Assembly: GCA_013399305.1 (NCBI GenBank)
Contig: VXAI01000019.1
Span: 4,340,491 to 4,404,490, forward strand
DNA: 64,000 nucleotides
Source of the DNA: Rostratula benghalensis
Lineage: Eukaryota > Chordata > Aves > Charadriiformes > Rostratulidae
Reading direction: 5' to 3'
The translations under genes were made by a program, and so were the position numbers. Below are positions 1-14,000 of the stretch, piece after piece; within the stretch, counting starts at the first letter, position 1, and each line of letters opens with the position of its first letter. Below the pieces are notes generated by a model, which saw nothing but the letters and a program-made list of their open reading frames with translations, was not told the DNA's origin and searched no databases.

Positions 1-1276
1 TCTTTGCCCTCTTCACATACAGAACATTTCAATGCCTCTTTCTTTTCGTGCTCTATTTACCATAAGCACACCTGGATAGTGCAATTCTGTAAGATAGCAT
101 TTTATGCAAAATTTTATTAATTATAATATGGTTTACCAGCCAAATCTAAATGTACATATGTCTTTATTACTGAGAAATGTCATTAAGACAAAGGTAAAGA
201 AACATCTTTGTGCAGCATACCTTTATTATTGCAGATTTCATGGCAAAAGCTTTATATTCAAAGGCTTTCAATTTTAAACTAGATCTGCATGCAGCTTTGC
301 TGTGAGATTAATTCCTATCTTTGATGCCATTTATGATTGAAGACTTAAAATATCTGTTGCCTGTGATATTTAAAAAGTACTGTTTCTACTCTGTATCTGA
401 TTTTAGAAAAAAAAAATACAGGTTTTTCATACCTGGCTTTCAGGTAACTGACTTTGAATTCCTACAAGCAAAAGGTCTCTGTGGTTTGTTTTTTTTTTTC
501 CTTGAATAGACTTCTAATAAATTTTGCTTGGAGTACACAACCGTTTCCCCCCATCATTTCTAAAAACTCCATATTGCCTGTAGGCAAATAGTTTTGCCTT
601 GTACAGAGACTTTTTTTCCCTCGCCACCAAGGATCTAGGGGTTATACATAGGGGCAACAAGCATTGCCCACACAGCTCATGGTACTTTTTCAGGTTTCAT
701 CCCTAAAACACTTGAAGGCAGTGACATTATGGACTTTCTGCAGGGACTCTTCTAACCTGAGGTGATTTTTTTCCTGTTGTCAGAGCCCCCCTTCACTCCA
801 GAATCACAAAGGTAAAACACAGCAAACCTGACAAAAGTTCCCACACCCTAATCCTCCAAACAGCAGCAAAACAAGAGCTCCTCTGTAAAGTGACAGCAGA
901 GAAGCAACATTTAAGGAAAATAAGGAAAACACAGATTTGGGGTGGGGGAACATCTTATGCTTGGGACTCTGCCTGCAAAAGTGAATTATCCCATACAAAT
1001 ATCTTCTGTGTCTGGGAAACACAGAATCACCGCTACCTCTAAGTAAATGCATGAGCCTGTAGCTCTCCCTTCCTGTAGGCAAAGTTAACATTTTCAGAGC
1101 AGGGCAGATAAACTGCTCCAGCAGATAAACTCCTTTGTCAGAACAGATGTAGTCAGTGCTGGGAGCCCTTTCCCTTTGGACAAGGCCTGAGTCAGAGCTA
1201 TGGCCAGCAGGCCCTTTCCAGCCCTACATTACCTTAAACCCACCACACGTAGCTCTTCATACAGCCCTGTAACCAC

Positions 1277-1543
1277 ACAGTGGTTTGGGTTGGAAGGGAC
1301 CTTAAAGACCATCCAGGTCCAACCCCCTGCCCAGGGCAGGGACACCTCCCACCAGCCCAGGATGCTCCAAGCCCCATCCAGCCTGGCCTTGAACCCCTCC
1401 AGGGATGGGGCAGCCACAGCTTCTCTGGGCAACCTGGGCCAGGGTCTCACCACCCTCACACCAAGGAATTTCTTCCTAATATCTCATTTAAATCTCCTCT
1501 CTTCCAGTTTAAAACCATTTCCTCTCATCCAGTATTATTATAA
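1277..1543 (-). mobile_element. CR1 LINE fragment (3' part)
   Basis: On the + strand it reads as the complement of the CR1 3' end: a TTGGAAGGGACCTT block, then the CCAACCCC and CTCTGGGCAACCTGG blocks typical of avian CR1. It is truncated and has no coding potential. Ends are estimated by eye. Confidence 0.9.
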
Positions 1544-3130
1544 ATCGTATTAAAACCAACCCCTGTAGGTTTATCCCTCTCTCTTTGCTGAGGTGACTGA
1601 GTGTGGGATCTGGGATGTGACTGAAGCACTTGGAGACATATGGCTGTAAGAAATAGGCAATGCTGCATTTCAATAGTCAGCCCAATAACATCAACTGGTT
1701 GGTGTAATCTTACTTATATAATTAAAAAAAAAAAATAATCTGGATGGTTAAGGGTTTGAATAGTTGAGGGGTGAAATAAATAGCACCCTCTTCGCTAATT
1801 GCAAAGGGGATGAATAAAAGGGAAAAGACAGGTCATTGGAATAAGAACAGCAAGTTGTTGACAAGTAGCATTAATGTTGGAGTCAAAAAAGCAGAAAAAT
1901 AAAATTACATCCAGGTAAACAAAACATATTTGAATCACCTAAGTCTGCTGAAACCCCAACTACCTCATTTAAAGAACAGCTTCCTTGTATAATCCTTGTA
2001 AACTCTATACATTAATGTAGGGGAGGCCCATGGGATAAGGCAGTGCTTTGTCCCTAAGGCCAGAGAAAAAGACATCTGAGGAAATTAGAGGGCAACCAGT
2101 TTAATCTCTAGGCAGAGACCTGAAAAAAATAATTCAAATCCTCAAATAGTCACATATTTTTCTAGAAAATAATGCATCAAACTGATTTCCCTTTACCTTG
2201 TCCAGATCCGTAGCATACATCTTAATTTCTTTTAGGGTTGTCTTTTAAAGCTGTGCCACAGCTTGCAGACTAAGAAAAATTCCACAAGAAATCAGGTTTG
2301 TTGCAGAGCTGTGTCACGTTACAGATAAACGGGTAGAACCGTAGTGCCCCTAAAAAAATCCCCAACAGATCCCCACTGCCTCGTCTGCCACCGAGACAAC
2401 AGCCTCATGGAACAGGAGGACCCACGGGCCACCAACCCCCCAGGGAGGGGGGAGCACACGAGCAACTGAGGACAACCATCTGCATCCTGAAGCTAGGGAA
2501 GGGTCACCCCAGCCGGGTGTGACATTCTGTCACCCATGCCAGAGTGTTGTCACCCTGCCACGCCTGGTATTTACTCCCTGCCTTTTAAACGCTGCTGCAC
2601 AGACCCCTGGGGAGGAACATGAGGTGCTTCCCGGGCACAGGAGCCAGCGGGAAGCTGGACACATGAAGTCAGTAGCTCTAGAAGGACCTTAGGTCATGGC
2701 TAATTATAATCCCTTACAGCATTTCTCGTTACGTGGTGAGACCCTGCCTTGGCTCCGGTTAACAGCAATCTTCTTTTAACTGCTCCCACTACACAGCACA
2801 GCAGGCACTTCCCTTCTCTAGGACCTACCTGGCCAGTTAACTTAAAAATCAAATCATACATGGCTCCAACATTGCAAGAGCAGATCGAAAGGACCAATAA
2901 TTTCATTTATAAACACATTTATACAGCAGAACCCCCTGTTACATCCAGCAAGTATCAATCAAACCCAGACATGAATCCGCCCATGCACAGAGCAGGAGTT
3001 TGTCAGAACAACACACAGAGACTGGTAACTCATCCATCCACAGCAAGCAGGGAAAAGGGAATTAATAAGGCTTTATCCTGCAACTCTACAGGTAATCAAT
3101 CTTAATTGTGCTATTTATTTCACTGGATGC

Positions 3131-3154
3131 AAAAAAAAAAAAAAAAAAAAAAAA
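3131..3154 (+). repeat. Poly-A tract (24 A)
   Basis: Uninterrupted run of 24 A in noncoding DNA, with no target-site duplication that I can see. Confidence 0.9.
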
Positions 3155-3902
3155 GCCATTTTACTTCTTTCCCCAATGGGCAAATACTTCTAAGTTCTTA
3201 AGTCCAGGCTAAAAATTGCCCAATAGTCTATTCTTCCCATCAATATAGCAAAGTCACACTCCTTTGAAAATTAGAAACATTTTTTTACATATACCTATGC
3301 TGAATATGACAGAAATCCACTGAAAGGGAAACAAAAGAATGAATGAATTTCTGCTCCCACTACCCCTTTTTTTACCCCTATCATTTAGGCCAAAGCAAGC
3401 GATACTGGTGACAGACGGGCTCTCCTTGGTGTGGTTTCTGTCACCTCTGGAAGACTGAGACTTTTCTCAGTTAGCGTGAGGTGACAGAACCAGGGAAGAG
3501 CCTGAACGATCCCCCAGGTACAATTTTTCATGTAATCCTGATGGTTGGTGACACCGTGCACCCTGCGCCCAACGCTCCCAGCTCCCTTTCCATTCACACC
3601 AGCCTGAACCCCACGGCATAAAGCAATTAGAGAATGACACCTTCCAGTAATTAACTTCTGCTTCTTCAAGAGGCAGAGAGCAGGAGCGAAGATCTGCGTT
3701 AACAGACTATTTTATCTCACCGGGAAGCAGGAAGGATCCTTGCTAAAATAGCTCTAGTGCCTGTAATCACTCTCCCAGGACAATTTTATTATTTGGGGTT
3801 TTGAGTGGCCTTTGTGTGGTGATGTCACATGTAGTTGCTGACGGGGCTCACGGAGGGCTCTGCTTCAGCAGAAGGACATTACATCACAAGTGACACCGTA
3901 AC

Positions 3903-3934
3903 GGGGAGGGGAGGGGAGGGGAAGGGAAGGGAGG
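3903..3934 (+). repeat. Purine pentamer repeat (GGGGA/GGGAA)
   Basis: About six units of GGGGA grading into GGGAA. It sits at the edge of a CpG-rich patch that continues to about 4,110. Confidence 0.85.
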
Positions 3935-4299
3935 AAGATTGTTGACTGACAACCAGAAACGCGTTGCTAGGTTCATCCTCAGCGCCGACACTCACACCTC
4001 AGCAATCTGTGTTTCTCGCTGCCAACACAAATAACAGACTTGGAAGCCGTGATTTCGTCACCCGCATACGCGCGTAGCGAAGTCATCGTCCTACAGCTTC
4101 CATCCAGCAGAGGAGTCAGTAAAGCACTTACTTTAAGAAACACCCCAAGACTAATGTAGTTGTTTATTTCTACCAGTGAAGAACTACCGGAGAGTTACAT
4201 ACAGTGACTATTTCTATCCAAAAGGGAGGGGAGGCACTTCCCCTGACTCAAGCCGCTGTTTTCCCTTTACAAGAGAAGGTCCTGTGTTCACATGGGTCA

Positions 4300-4612
4300 C
4301 AGCATGCTATGGGGTTGGAAGGGACCTCTGGGCATCATCCAGTCCAACCCCCCTTGCCAAAGCACATCCACCCAGAGCAGGTTGCACAGGACTGCATCCA
4401 GGCAGGTTTTGAAAGTCTCCAGAGGTGGAGACTCCACCACCTCTCTGGGCAACCTCTTCCAGGGCTCTGCCACCCTCAAAGTGAAGAAGCTCCTCCTGAT
4501 GTTTAGATGGGACTTCTTATGTTCCAGTTTGTGCCCATTTCCTCTTGTCCTGCCACTGGGCGCCACTGAAGAAAGACTGGCTCCGTCCTCTTGACACCTA
4601 CCCTTTAAGTGC
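4300..4612 (-). mobile_element. CR1 LINE fragment
   Basis: It carries the complement of the CR1 3' region: GTTGGAAGGGACCTCTGG, CCAGTCCAACCCC and CACCTCTCTGGGCAACCTC. It is closest to the copy at 10,750 and differs in wording from the 1.3-kb copy, so it probably belongs to another CR1 subfamily. Confidence 0.88.
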
Positions 4613-4825
4613 TTAGCTCTAGCTCTCATTTGAGCAGTAGTTTGCTATTTAAATATCTTAAAGGATCTGGTCCTTTAAGACCCTTTAGGCTGTCTTGCAC
4701 TAAAATAGAATAAAAGCATTTCAAGACTTTCCCCAAGTGCCACTTAAGAACCAAGGAAATGGACTGTTGCGTAAAAATAATAATCAAAACTTCAGTTGTT
4801 TGCATCAAGCTTTATATTACTTTCC

Positions 4826-4826
<1 letters not shown>

Positions 4827-4864
<38 letters not shown>
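4827..4864 (+). repeat. Poly-C tract (38 C)
   Basis: Uninterrupted run of 38 C, which is extreme for a vertebrate genome. The proline-rich open frames across it are artefacts of the tract. Its length in the assembly may not be reliable. Confidence 0.9.
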
Positions 4865-6239
4865 TTCCTCACCACAGAGCTAAGCACAGGGCTGCAGAGG
4901 GGGGACACCAAGGAGGTGGAACATGTTGTTCTGAGTGGGTCACTGCGCCGCTTCTGTCGCGGTGATTCGCCAGATCAACCCCGAGCACGCAGTGACCCAG
5001 CTCCTGCTTCCCCGGGGTGAAGGCTCCAAACTGTAACGTGAAACATGTACAAACACCAGCTACAGGCTTTTCTTACACTCCCATAGACTCATCTGTTACA
5101 GATAGGGGGGGGCTTTTTTTCACTTGTAACTGGAAATATTTGAACAGGTGAGGATCAACCCCTCCCCTCCTTAAACCATAAAAGAGAACAAATGAGCGTG
5201 TCCAGCCCGCCCGAGGTAGCAGAGGGCAACACTTACGTGCCACAGAAAAGCTCTAGGAACTATTAATAGATGGGCTTCATCTGCTGCCACAGCCAGCTCC
5301 AAAGCACAAGGCACAAAGCAGGGCTCCACACAATGTGAAGCAGAACGCCTGAAAGCCACGTGGGCCATCAAAACCTCAGGGGAAACCTCTAGGACACACA
5401 AACTCATCCCCCCAATGCACTACCCACCAACCCAACAGCCACCTTCTGAAGCAAGCAGACAGCTACAGAGGGGTACAAGATAGTCATAGCCACCGTTTAA
5501 CTCTAGAGGAGCTGTAAACAAGAGCAGTCAGAGAAAAAAAAGAAAAAAAAAAATAAAAACCCACACAAAAATACTGGCCCAACCCTACAGCAGCATCAGA
5601 TACTACTTTCTGATCATCGTAGCTTTAATTAGAAAACTGCTGGGTTTTGAGCTGTAACAGAAAAACGACTTTTCAGTAGCACTGAGAAATGGCAGCAAAC
5701 TGAAACCAATGATTTTTGTCCAAAACCTCTCTTTTTTTTTTTTTTTAACACACTCTCCCTTTGTTTATCTGTCTCATGTCATGGACATAAACACTGCAGG
5801 CTTCTAGATAGGAGTCAGCCTCCTGCAGCTCATTCACCCAGCACTCATGTTAAGAGGTCGTTAGTGGTTTAAGATCTAACCCATTGCTTTTATACGAGGA
5901 GGGGGGGAGGGAGGGGAAGTCACTAGACTAAAATAAATTGTGTCACTTACAGATGTATAAATCACAGAAACATCTTGTGCCTCAGACACAGAAGCAGCAA
6001 ATGTTTCAGAAACACAGGTTAACTTAATCTTACAAACACCAACTGCTCTCCACCCCACCCAAGAAAAAAAAAAATTTAGAAAAAAACACAAGAATCACCA
6101 GAGAGTCGGGGTAGTTACTGGTGGAGAACGAGAAGTCCAGTTGGGACATGAGAGGCAAATGAGACCAGGGGCATCTGTCTCAGGCCCAGGGAACAGGATA
6201 CTGACCTTGAAATAGGTATTGACTGTATTGAAATAGTAT

Positions 6240-6862
6240 TGACTGGTTAGAACCGGCAGGAACCTTAAAGAACATCCAGTTCCACCCCCCTGCCCTGGGC
6301 AGGGACACCTCCCACCAGCCCAGGTTGCTCCAAGCCCCATCCAGCCTGGCCTTGAACCCCTCCAGGGATGGGGCAGCCACAGCTTCTCTGGGCAACCTGG
6401 GTCTTTCTTCCTGAAAAATCTAGATCTCCCCTCTTTCAGTTTGAAGCCCTTATGCCTCATCCTATGTCTCCCCTCCCTGATCAAGAGTCCCTCCCCATCT
6501 CTCCTGGAGCTCTTCTAGGGACTTGAAGAGGCTCTAAGGTCTCCCCAGAGCCTTCTCTTCTCCAGGCTGAACCCCCCCAACTCTCTCAGCCTGTCCTCAC
6601 AGCAGAGGGGCTCCAGCCCTCAGAGCATCTTCATGGCCTCCTCTGGCCCCACTCTAACAGGTCCATGTCCTTTCTCATGTTGGTGCCCCCAAAGATGGAG
6701 GCAGCACTGCAGGGGGGGTGTCTCCCCATAGCAGAGTAGAGGAGCAGAATCTCCCCCCTTGCCCTGCTGGTCATGCTGCTGGGGATGTAGTCCAGGATGG
6801 GGGGGGGGGGCTTTCTGGGCTGCCAGCACACAGTGTTAGCTCCTGTTGAGCTTCCCATGTCG
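6240..6862 (-). mobile_element. CR1 LINE fragment, longer copy
   Basis: It extends from the degraded 3' end of CR1 (AGGAACCTTAAAGAACATCC) through the ACCTCCCACCAGCCCAGG and CTCTCAGCCTGTCCTCACAG blocks to the block ending near GTTGAGCTTC. It has an internal G run at about 6,800. It is truncated, with no open frame that could encode reverse transcriptase. Confidence 0.88.
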
Positions 6863-9800
6863 TGAAGCCAGCGTGTCATCCTTCTTCCTTCACCACACCC
6901 TGTGCTTCCACGAATGACACCTCCCAGGCAGACCAGGCAAGGAAGAGACAAGAGGAAGACCAACAGAGGAAGACACGAACTGCTATCACAAGCTCAGCAG
7001 AAGTCAAGCCATGTCTGAATTTCTGCAGGTTCTATGACCCTCTTGGGTCAACATTACTGAAAATCCAGAACTTCCAAAGATGGAAGAGCTCTTCTGCATC
7101 AGGTCATAACATGCAATGACGGTAACACCTCCCACAGCACGTGACCAGTGTTGGTCAGAAGATCCTGACTTTGAACATCCTGACACTCCCTCACACCTGA
7201 GGAGACTTCTAAGCTCTGGGAAATAAATTGCTAGAATGCTGTGGACAGGCAGAGAAAACCTCAACCTTCAAGGAGGAGGCTTTTTTTTTTGCATTTCAGA
7301 ATGGGTTTTTTGGTGGTTTGGGGTTTTTTTTGTGAGGGTTGGGGGAGCACTGGTAAAGACCATAGGCAAGACAGTTTCCAGATCTTAATTTCCAGAAGGA
7401 TTTCTGTTAGGAAAGGTTTACACTCACATTCCAAAGCACTAGCTGGGTATACCATGATTTACCTGCCTTCACATCCTAGAGAGAGGAATACCCTTTGAAA
7501 AGCCACACTCAAAGTGACACTCAAATTCAGGCCTGGATTTCTACAGCACCAGAAAAACTTCAAGAGCAGAAGCTCCCAGTTATGGCATGAATCACATTAA
7601 CTCCCCACATGCCGGAGTACAGCAACAGTGGATGCAAGAAGATGACTTTTAAGACTGTTGTGTAAATGCCTATCTGCCAGTTTTCACACCAACCATTTCA
7701 GATCCAGTGATTACACAGCACTAGAAGTGAGAAGTTTGCCCAAGTTACTTTTCTGCTGGTTGTTTCCCTGCTGAGGTTGATTCCTTTCCCACCGCACAGC
7801 CAGCTTTTGCAAATGTTTCCTCAAATCTGTGCACTTAACTCCTACCATGACCAAACAAAAAACAAGAAAACAAGAAAATCTCCTCCCCCCCCCCAAAAAA
7901 AAGAAATTGTAAAGAAGGAAAAAAAAAATTTAACGAGGAAAATAAGCAAAGTATAAGCTAAATTTAAGCGTTACGCCAGCGTGCGTCAGGGCTCAAGGAT
8001 CCAGCTTTGTGGCTTCTGAAGCTGCTGATCTCTGGCTCAGGACCCATCACACACTTAAACCCAAACCCCGTATTTGTCTTTCAGCTGTTGCTGTTTGTCA
8101 GGACCCAATAAACACGGCCAACTCCCCCCTAGCAACTGCTGCTCAAACGCTAAGCCCAAGCCACCAGGTGAAAGAAAAACAGATCTTGAATACAGTCATT
8201 TACGGGACGGAAGACGGTGATTTTATACGAAAAGAAGTTCTGACGCCTGTTCCTCAGAGAAACTGCTCAGAAGGTTTGGCACTCGAGCTACAAAGGGCTG
8301 TGGCCTTACAGGTGACCTCAGCATTTGTTTGTATATGAGGTCTCATCTCTTGGGAGACCACAAAATAGATGAAGGTATTGATCTAAAAGTTTTACACGTG
8401 CTTTAGAGAAACCTTGGACTGCTCTGTACCTCAAAAAATCCATATATTCTTTCAGGCTTAAGGCAGAATAAGCTTTTTGCCTTCTTCCCCTCCCCATTCC
8501 TTCTAAGCTTCCCAAAGAGAGGTTTTGGGTCAGTAGGCTAATACAAACCAATTGTAAACAGCTATTTCTAAAGGTATCTTTCTCTCATACACACAAGTGC
8601 ACATAAACACACAGAAAGTAGTCAATGGAAAGACCTGTCAACTTCAGCAGCAGAGAATAAGCCACCACGGACCATGCTCCAAGCCCTTATGGTCTCCTGT
8701 TGCCCACATAGCTCCAAAAACCTGCAGCCAACCCAAAGGAAACACCAGGGACATGGTCTCAACGGCATTCCTGCTGCTGGAGTACGGTTGTATATAAGCA
8801 TTTTGCACTGCTACATGTGAAGAGCCCTATCCAAGAGCACTGTTTGACAGCTGAGGATAAAGACAGAGAGACAAAAGGAATGAAAATTGGGAAAAAACTT
8901 CAGAAGGGCCCTGGACAGGACAGGCAGCTTTGCCTCCAACCTTATTTCTGTCTTCCATAAAGGTACGTTTTAGATAGCAATAGCATCCCCAGACTGTTAT
9001 TTACAGTGGAAGGAATTCACAATAAGTAAAAAGTAGGATAATAATTTTGAAATTATAGACAGGAAGAGATACAAAAAAATTTCCTCTTCAAAGATCAACT
9101 AAAGGAAGGCTAAAGCTCAGACCAGGGATAAGTACAAACCACAACCACACAAGCACGTGCGCTTTCCTCTTTGCCAAGAAATCACTGTTCTTTTCTTGAC
9201 AATTAAATTCAGATCTTTTTCCAGATACAAATTTCTACTGACAAAAATAAACCAGAAGAAGGGAGAAAACATACACACACACAAGTCTCTCCCCATGGAA
9301 ACACTTATTTACACCATACACAGGATCTTGAGCTGACAGTTTTACCAGTCCAAGAAGAACAAGCCTTCTCTTATCACCCAGTAATGACTAGAAGAAATGC
9401 TAATCCTTTCAAAAAGCAGTTTTGCCTGAAGTGGCATTGCTACTCCCTCCTGCTTAACAGATGTCTCTTGTCATGCAAGTTATACTATGGATCTCATCTT
9501 AAAGCCTTGAACTTTACAAAATTCTGAGATTTGTCACCTCAGTTGCTACTGAATAACATCAGCTCCTCCTCTAGCAGCAGCACAGGTAATCACCTCACAA
9601 ACATTCCTTTTCCTGTCATTTACCTTTTAACTTGATTAGTTAAGGAGCACTAAGTGGCTAATTCTGCAGGGCTTGTAGTCACCCCACATCAAGGATCACA
9701 CTTTCACAATGACAACATATCTTTCTCTAGACAAAGGTAACAAAGGTGGACCACAGCCTTCTGTACCGGTTTTAGTCCCCAGATTGCGTGGATACAGCAA

Positions 9801-10749
9801 TTCCCATCCCATGCCAGAGACACGGACAGCAATGACAAACTGCTTGCCCAAAAATAAAGGATGCAGTGTCTAAGCAAGGTGCACCCTGCAGAAGCTGACC
9901 AGGTCACACCAGAAACACAGCCAGCCACCAGCTTCCAAGGATCTAAAATTAATGGCATCTTCTGAATTACAAGTTAACACATCCTCTTGGAAGAGCTGAC
10001 CTGACCGCCATCACTTCCACTACTCATTTCCCTAATCCTCAGTGCCTTACTTCCTCCAGAAGGACCATCAGAGTCCCTCTGCTGGGTCTCTTGAGTCATG
10101 TAATCCAGCACGAGACGAGACATACAGTTGTCACCCCCAACATACTAAAGGCATGGGTATGTTTAGTTTGGTGACGCAGACCCAGGCACCCTCCTGTTTT
10201 CAGGCCACACACCCAGGAAAAGCGTAACGATGGTTGGTGCTCCACAGCCTCTGCCCTCTGGGGTGGGGAAACTACCCCCACGTTTGTGAAGTCTCTCAAA
10301 CAAACAGTCATAAAGCCACCAAAAAAGCACTCCCATCCACTTCTACCAAGGCCCACGGGTGAGGCAACAACATCTGCTTGTGAGTGGAAAATGGGGTAAT
10401 AAGCCAGCAGAACGCACATTCTGCCTATTTACCTCCACTGCCACAGAAAAGCTCATTTGTAAGAATCAGCACCAGCCATGGAGAACAATCTAGTGGTAAC
10501 ATTCACATTTTACCTTTAGGGTTTGGATAAGAACAGGAGATAAGTCTCTTGATCCTACTTGATCTCCTCACCATCCCTACAATAAATATGACAAGCTTGT
10601 CTCCAGAAAAGACAAGGTAGTTAAAGTTTCCACATAGCAAAAAAAAAAATAATAAAAAATTAAATGATAGCTAAATGCATACAATCACAGATGTAATCAA
10701 GAAATAGGACCGAGTTATTGCAGAAATACAAAGTGGGACTTCACTTTTC

Positions 10750-11000
10750 ACAGGATGCTATGGTGTTGGAAGGGAGCTCTGGAGGTCGTCTCGTCCAACC
10801 CCCTAAACAAAGCAGGTCCACCCAGACCAGGCTGCACAGGAAGGTGTCCAGGTGGGGTTTGAATGTCTCCAGAGAAGGAGACTCCATCACCTCTCTGGGC
10901 AGCCTCTGCCAGGGCTGTGCCACTCTCCAAGTGAAGAAGTTCCTCCTCACGTTTAGATGGAACTTCTTATGCTCCAGTTTGTGCCCATTTCCTCTTGTCA
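10750..11000 (-). mobile_element. CR1 LINE fragment
   Basis: Complement of the CR1 3' part: GTTGGAAGGGAGCTCTGG, CCACCCAGACCAGGCTGCAC and AAGAAGTTCCTCCTCACG. Similar to the copy at 4.3 kb. Confidence 0.88.
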
Positions 11001-14000
11001 GGTAGGGCAGTGTGTCTGAAGAGTTCTCTTATGTGCATGTCATTACACACCTCGTGAAGGCTTCCAATGGTTTCCTGAATGCTGCTCTATCATGTGTACC
11101 ATGAAAAAGATTTATGAAATCTAACAATTTCTATGCATTATTTCTTCAGGTGACATTGAATGGCAAGCACAGAGAGTTGCTTAACAGCTACTTTATATAA
11201 TTTTAAAAAAAATTATCTAAGCATCAGCATGTTAATTTATGAAGCGTATTTGGACTTATCTGCTGGCACGTAGCCTGGCTAACTTCATTCCAGCTTTCCT
11301 CTTCTGGAATGAGCTTATTCCGTTTCCAGTGCCAAAATGGGCTTTAACTTCCAACCAAATAAGGCATCAGCCTGCCAAATTTGGAGGTGACGTTTGACTG
11401 TAGCTATTAGAGGGAGCAGAACCACTGATGAGTGAATGAGCCAAAAAAGAAAAACAACTCCTTCCTCACTGTCAGCCTGAAGATTGTCCATCAGGACTTC
11501 TACAGGCTGTCAGAAGAGCCAGACAAACCCCTTTCCATACATAACAGGAAAACACATCCTCTCAGAAAACATTCAAATCCCATAGAAGTAAATAAGCATC
11601 AGATCTGAGAAATGCTTTGCAACTTACTTTTTAGATAAGAATCCTCATGAAAATCTGAGCTGATGTTACATCAGGCTCACAAAAGAAACCTATAAAGGAC
11701 AGAGAGATTCCTTCCCTAGCCACAACAGCATCTAACCCCTGTGAAAAATTGGCAAAGGCACGGCAGAAATACTATGACAGAACGACAAAGAAGGAACCAA
11801 TGGACTACTCGGAATCTTAGCAACACAGGTGGAAAGTCAATACTTGCTTGTGTCAATTTGCAAACGAGTTATAGCCCTGAGTTTTCAAAATGACAGTAAA
11901 TAAATGTCAAGCACTTCAGTGCCCTAAAGCGACTTCAGCATCTCTTTCCATTCAATATGCTCTTTAGATTATTCTTAAAAAAAAAAAAAAAGAGTCATTT
12001 TATATACCCCTCCTTCACAGTTTTTGAAAATTAAAGCACAAGAGGTAAGTGAGTGCACAAATCTCAGACAAAACTCAAACAAGCACAGCTGTAATTGAAC
12101 AAGATTTGTTTACATAGAGGACTTTGATGTCTACTTTCAATTTGTTCAGAAGTTTATGAAGCAGTTCTGAAATACACTGTTTCCATAAAAAAAAAAAATT
12201 ACTTTCTGCTTATTTGCTTGTTAATTTAGATCAGATCCTTAATGCAGGCTTTTGAAAGCTCTAAAACATCTACCCCCCCTACTCGTTAAGTCAGAAGCTT
12301 CTTGGAGAAGGTGGGAAGGTTTAAGTCTGCAGCTTTCGCAATATTCTCAGAACATATTTAATCTACCCTTGCAAGATTAACACAAAGAAGAAAATTTAAA
12401 AAAAAAAACAAAACAAACCCACAACCACCAAGACAGGACATTCCTGGGTTCCTAAGCCTGCAAACAGAAAAGCTAAGAAGATGCTTATCAGTCCCAGTTT
12501 GCTGCTCTGAACCCAAACAGCAGAAAAAAGTACCAGAGCTGTGTGAAAATTCTAACTGTTTAAAAATGAGAGGACAGTTGTCCCAAATCACTGATTTGAA
12601 ACAGTCAGGGAGCCGGAGTGGGTGTAGAGGGGTTGTAGGAATGTCCTTCTCCACCTCCCATCTCTTTCCCACCTGGGAGTTTGTAACGCCTGGGAGAGGG
12701 GTGCAGAACCAGAGCCCCCCTGCTCCTCACTTTGCCAGGTGCATGCAAAGAATACCAGAGCTGCTTGTCATACCAGCTAGGAAAAGGAAAGAGGATTTCT
12801 CCTTTGCTGGAAAAAAACGCTAATTTATCAGACCTCCACTAAACAAAAGCTGACAGGAAAAGCTCACTGGGATCCGAGTTATTACCATTCCTGTTCCCCA
12901 GCTGCACAGTTCAGAAAAACTTCAAACCCTGCATGAAGATTCATATCTTACTGCTTTGGGAAATTGTTTTAAAATAAGTAGCACGTATTGTAAGGAGGTT
13001 TCCCATATACCAGCGTGTTTTAAAACAGAAAATAGGCTGGGCAGTAGGGAATACTCCGGCCTTTCACCTCTGGAGAGTCAGTTTAAGTACATGCTGTTCC
13101 TTCCACATGTGCAAGTGATTTTTGAGCTCCATTTAGTGTCCTAGGCTGTTACTATCTAAATTTCACAGACAGTGGCCTCGTCCAGTACAGTTTATCATGA
13201 CAGAGATGAAGCTCTGAAATAGGACAGGAGGTTTATGGCTTAAAATGGACACTCTGAAGACAGGGGGTTTTTTGATTGTTTGTTTCTACCTCTGCCAGGG
13301 CTGGTTCTAGTTCTGCAGCCTGCACCAAAGCACTCCACAGGTTTACAGGATTAATTGGTTTTAAGCTTTTGCTACTTATAACTTATTTTTCAACCCTTGG
13401 TCTGCCAAGTTGTCAGGAAAACATTTATTTCCATCCAAACAAGGACATTCCAGCAAGGAAAATAGGAAACTGACCTCCCAAAATATTGTGGTGTGGGTTA
13501 GGAAGAGTCCCTTTCACCATTGCCAGGAGGAAACGATGCCAGGCCATGGGCACAGGAGTTTGGTTGTCCAAAGCTAGAGAGGTGGCACGGTATGCAATGA
13601 CACATCTGGGCTTCGTGCTACTCTCTGTTGTCTGCTCTGCCCCTCCTCTCCCCCAACCCTCAAAAGCTTGAGTGACACAAAGAAAGCTGGCACATCTTCC
13701 TCACCACCCCCAGTTCAGTTAAAAAAAAAAAAAAAAAAAAATTGCATAGGGCGGAAAGGTAACGTTTGGCACAAAACTCAAATGAAATACCCATCCAGAG
13801 AGCAAGAGCCTGCTTCAAATGCTATGTTTAGTCATAGTGCAAACCAAAAGATTACACTATGATTTTGAGGAGGCTACTTCATACCTAATCCATAGCACCA
13901 CCATTATATTCAGAGGATGGATACTGGCAGGTGAGAAAAGCTGTAACATAAATGATCTTATAGTACAAGACGACAAGAAAAATCTGTTAGAAGTAATAAT

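Noticed and set aside
321..620. Possible 3' end of SORBS2
   Set aside because: Only an AATAAA hexamer near 518 and gene order in human suggest it. No coding sequence of SORBS2 is visible.
1200..1553. Small proteins around CR1 blocks, with similar frames at 4.3, 6.2, 10.8, 16.3, 21.2, 39.4 kb
   Set aside because: The recurring peptide texts come from the same CR1 3' untranslated sequence read in different copies. They are not a gene family.
4759..5020. Proline-rich small proteins
   Set aside because: The proline run comes only from the 38-base C tract. No conserved flanking sequence.
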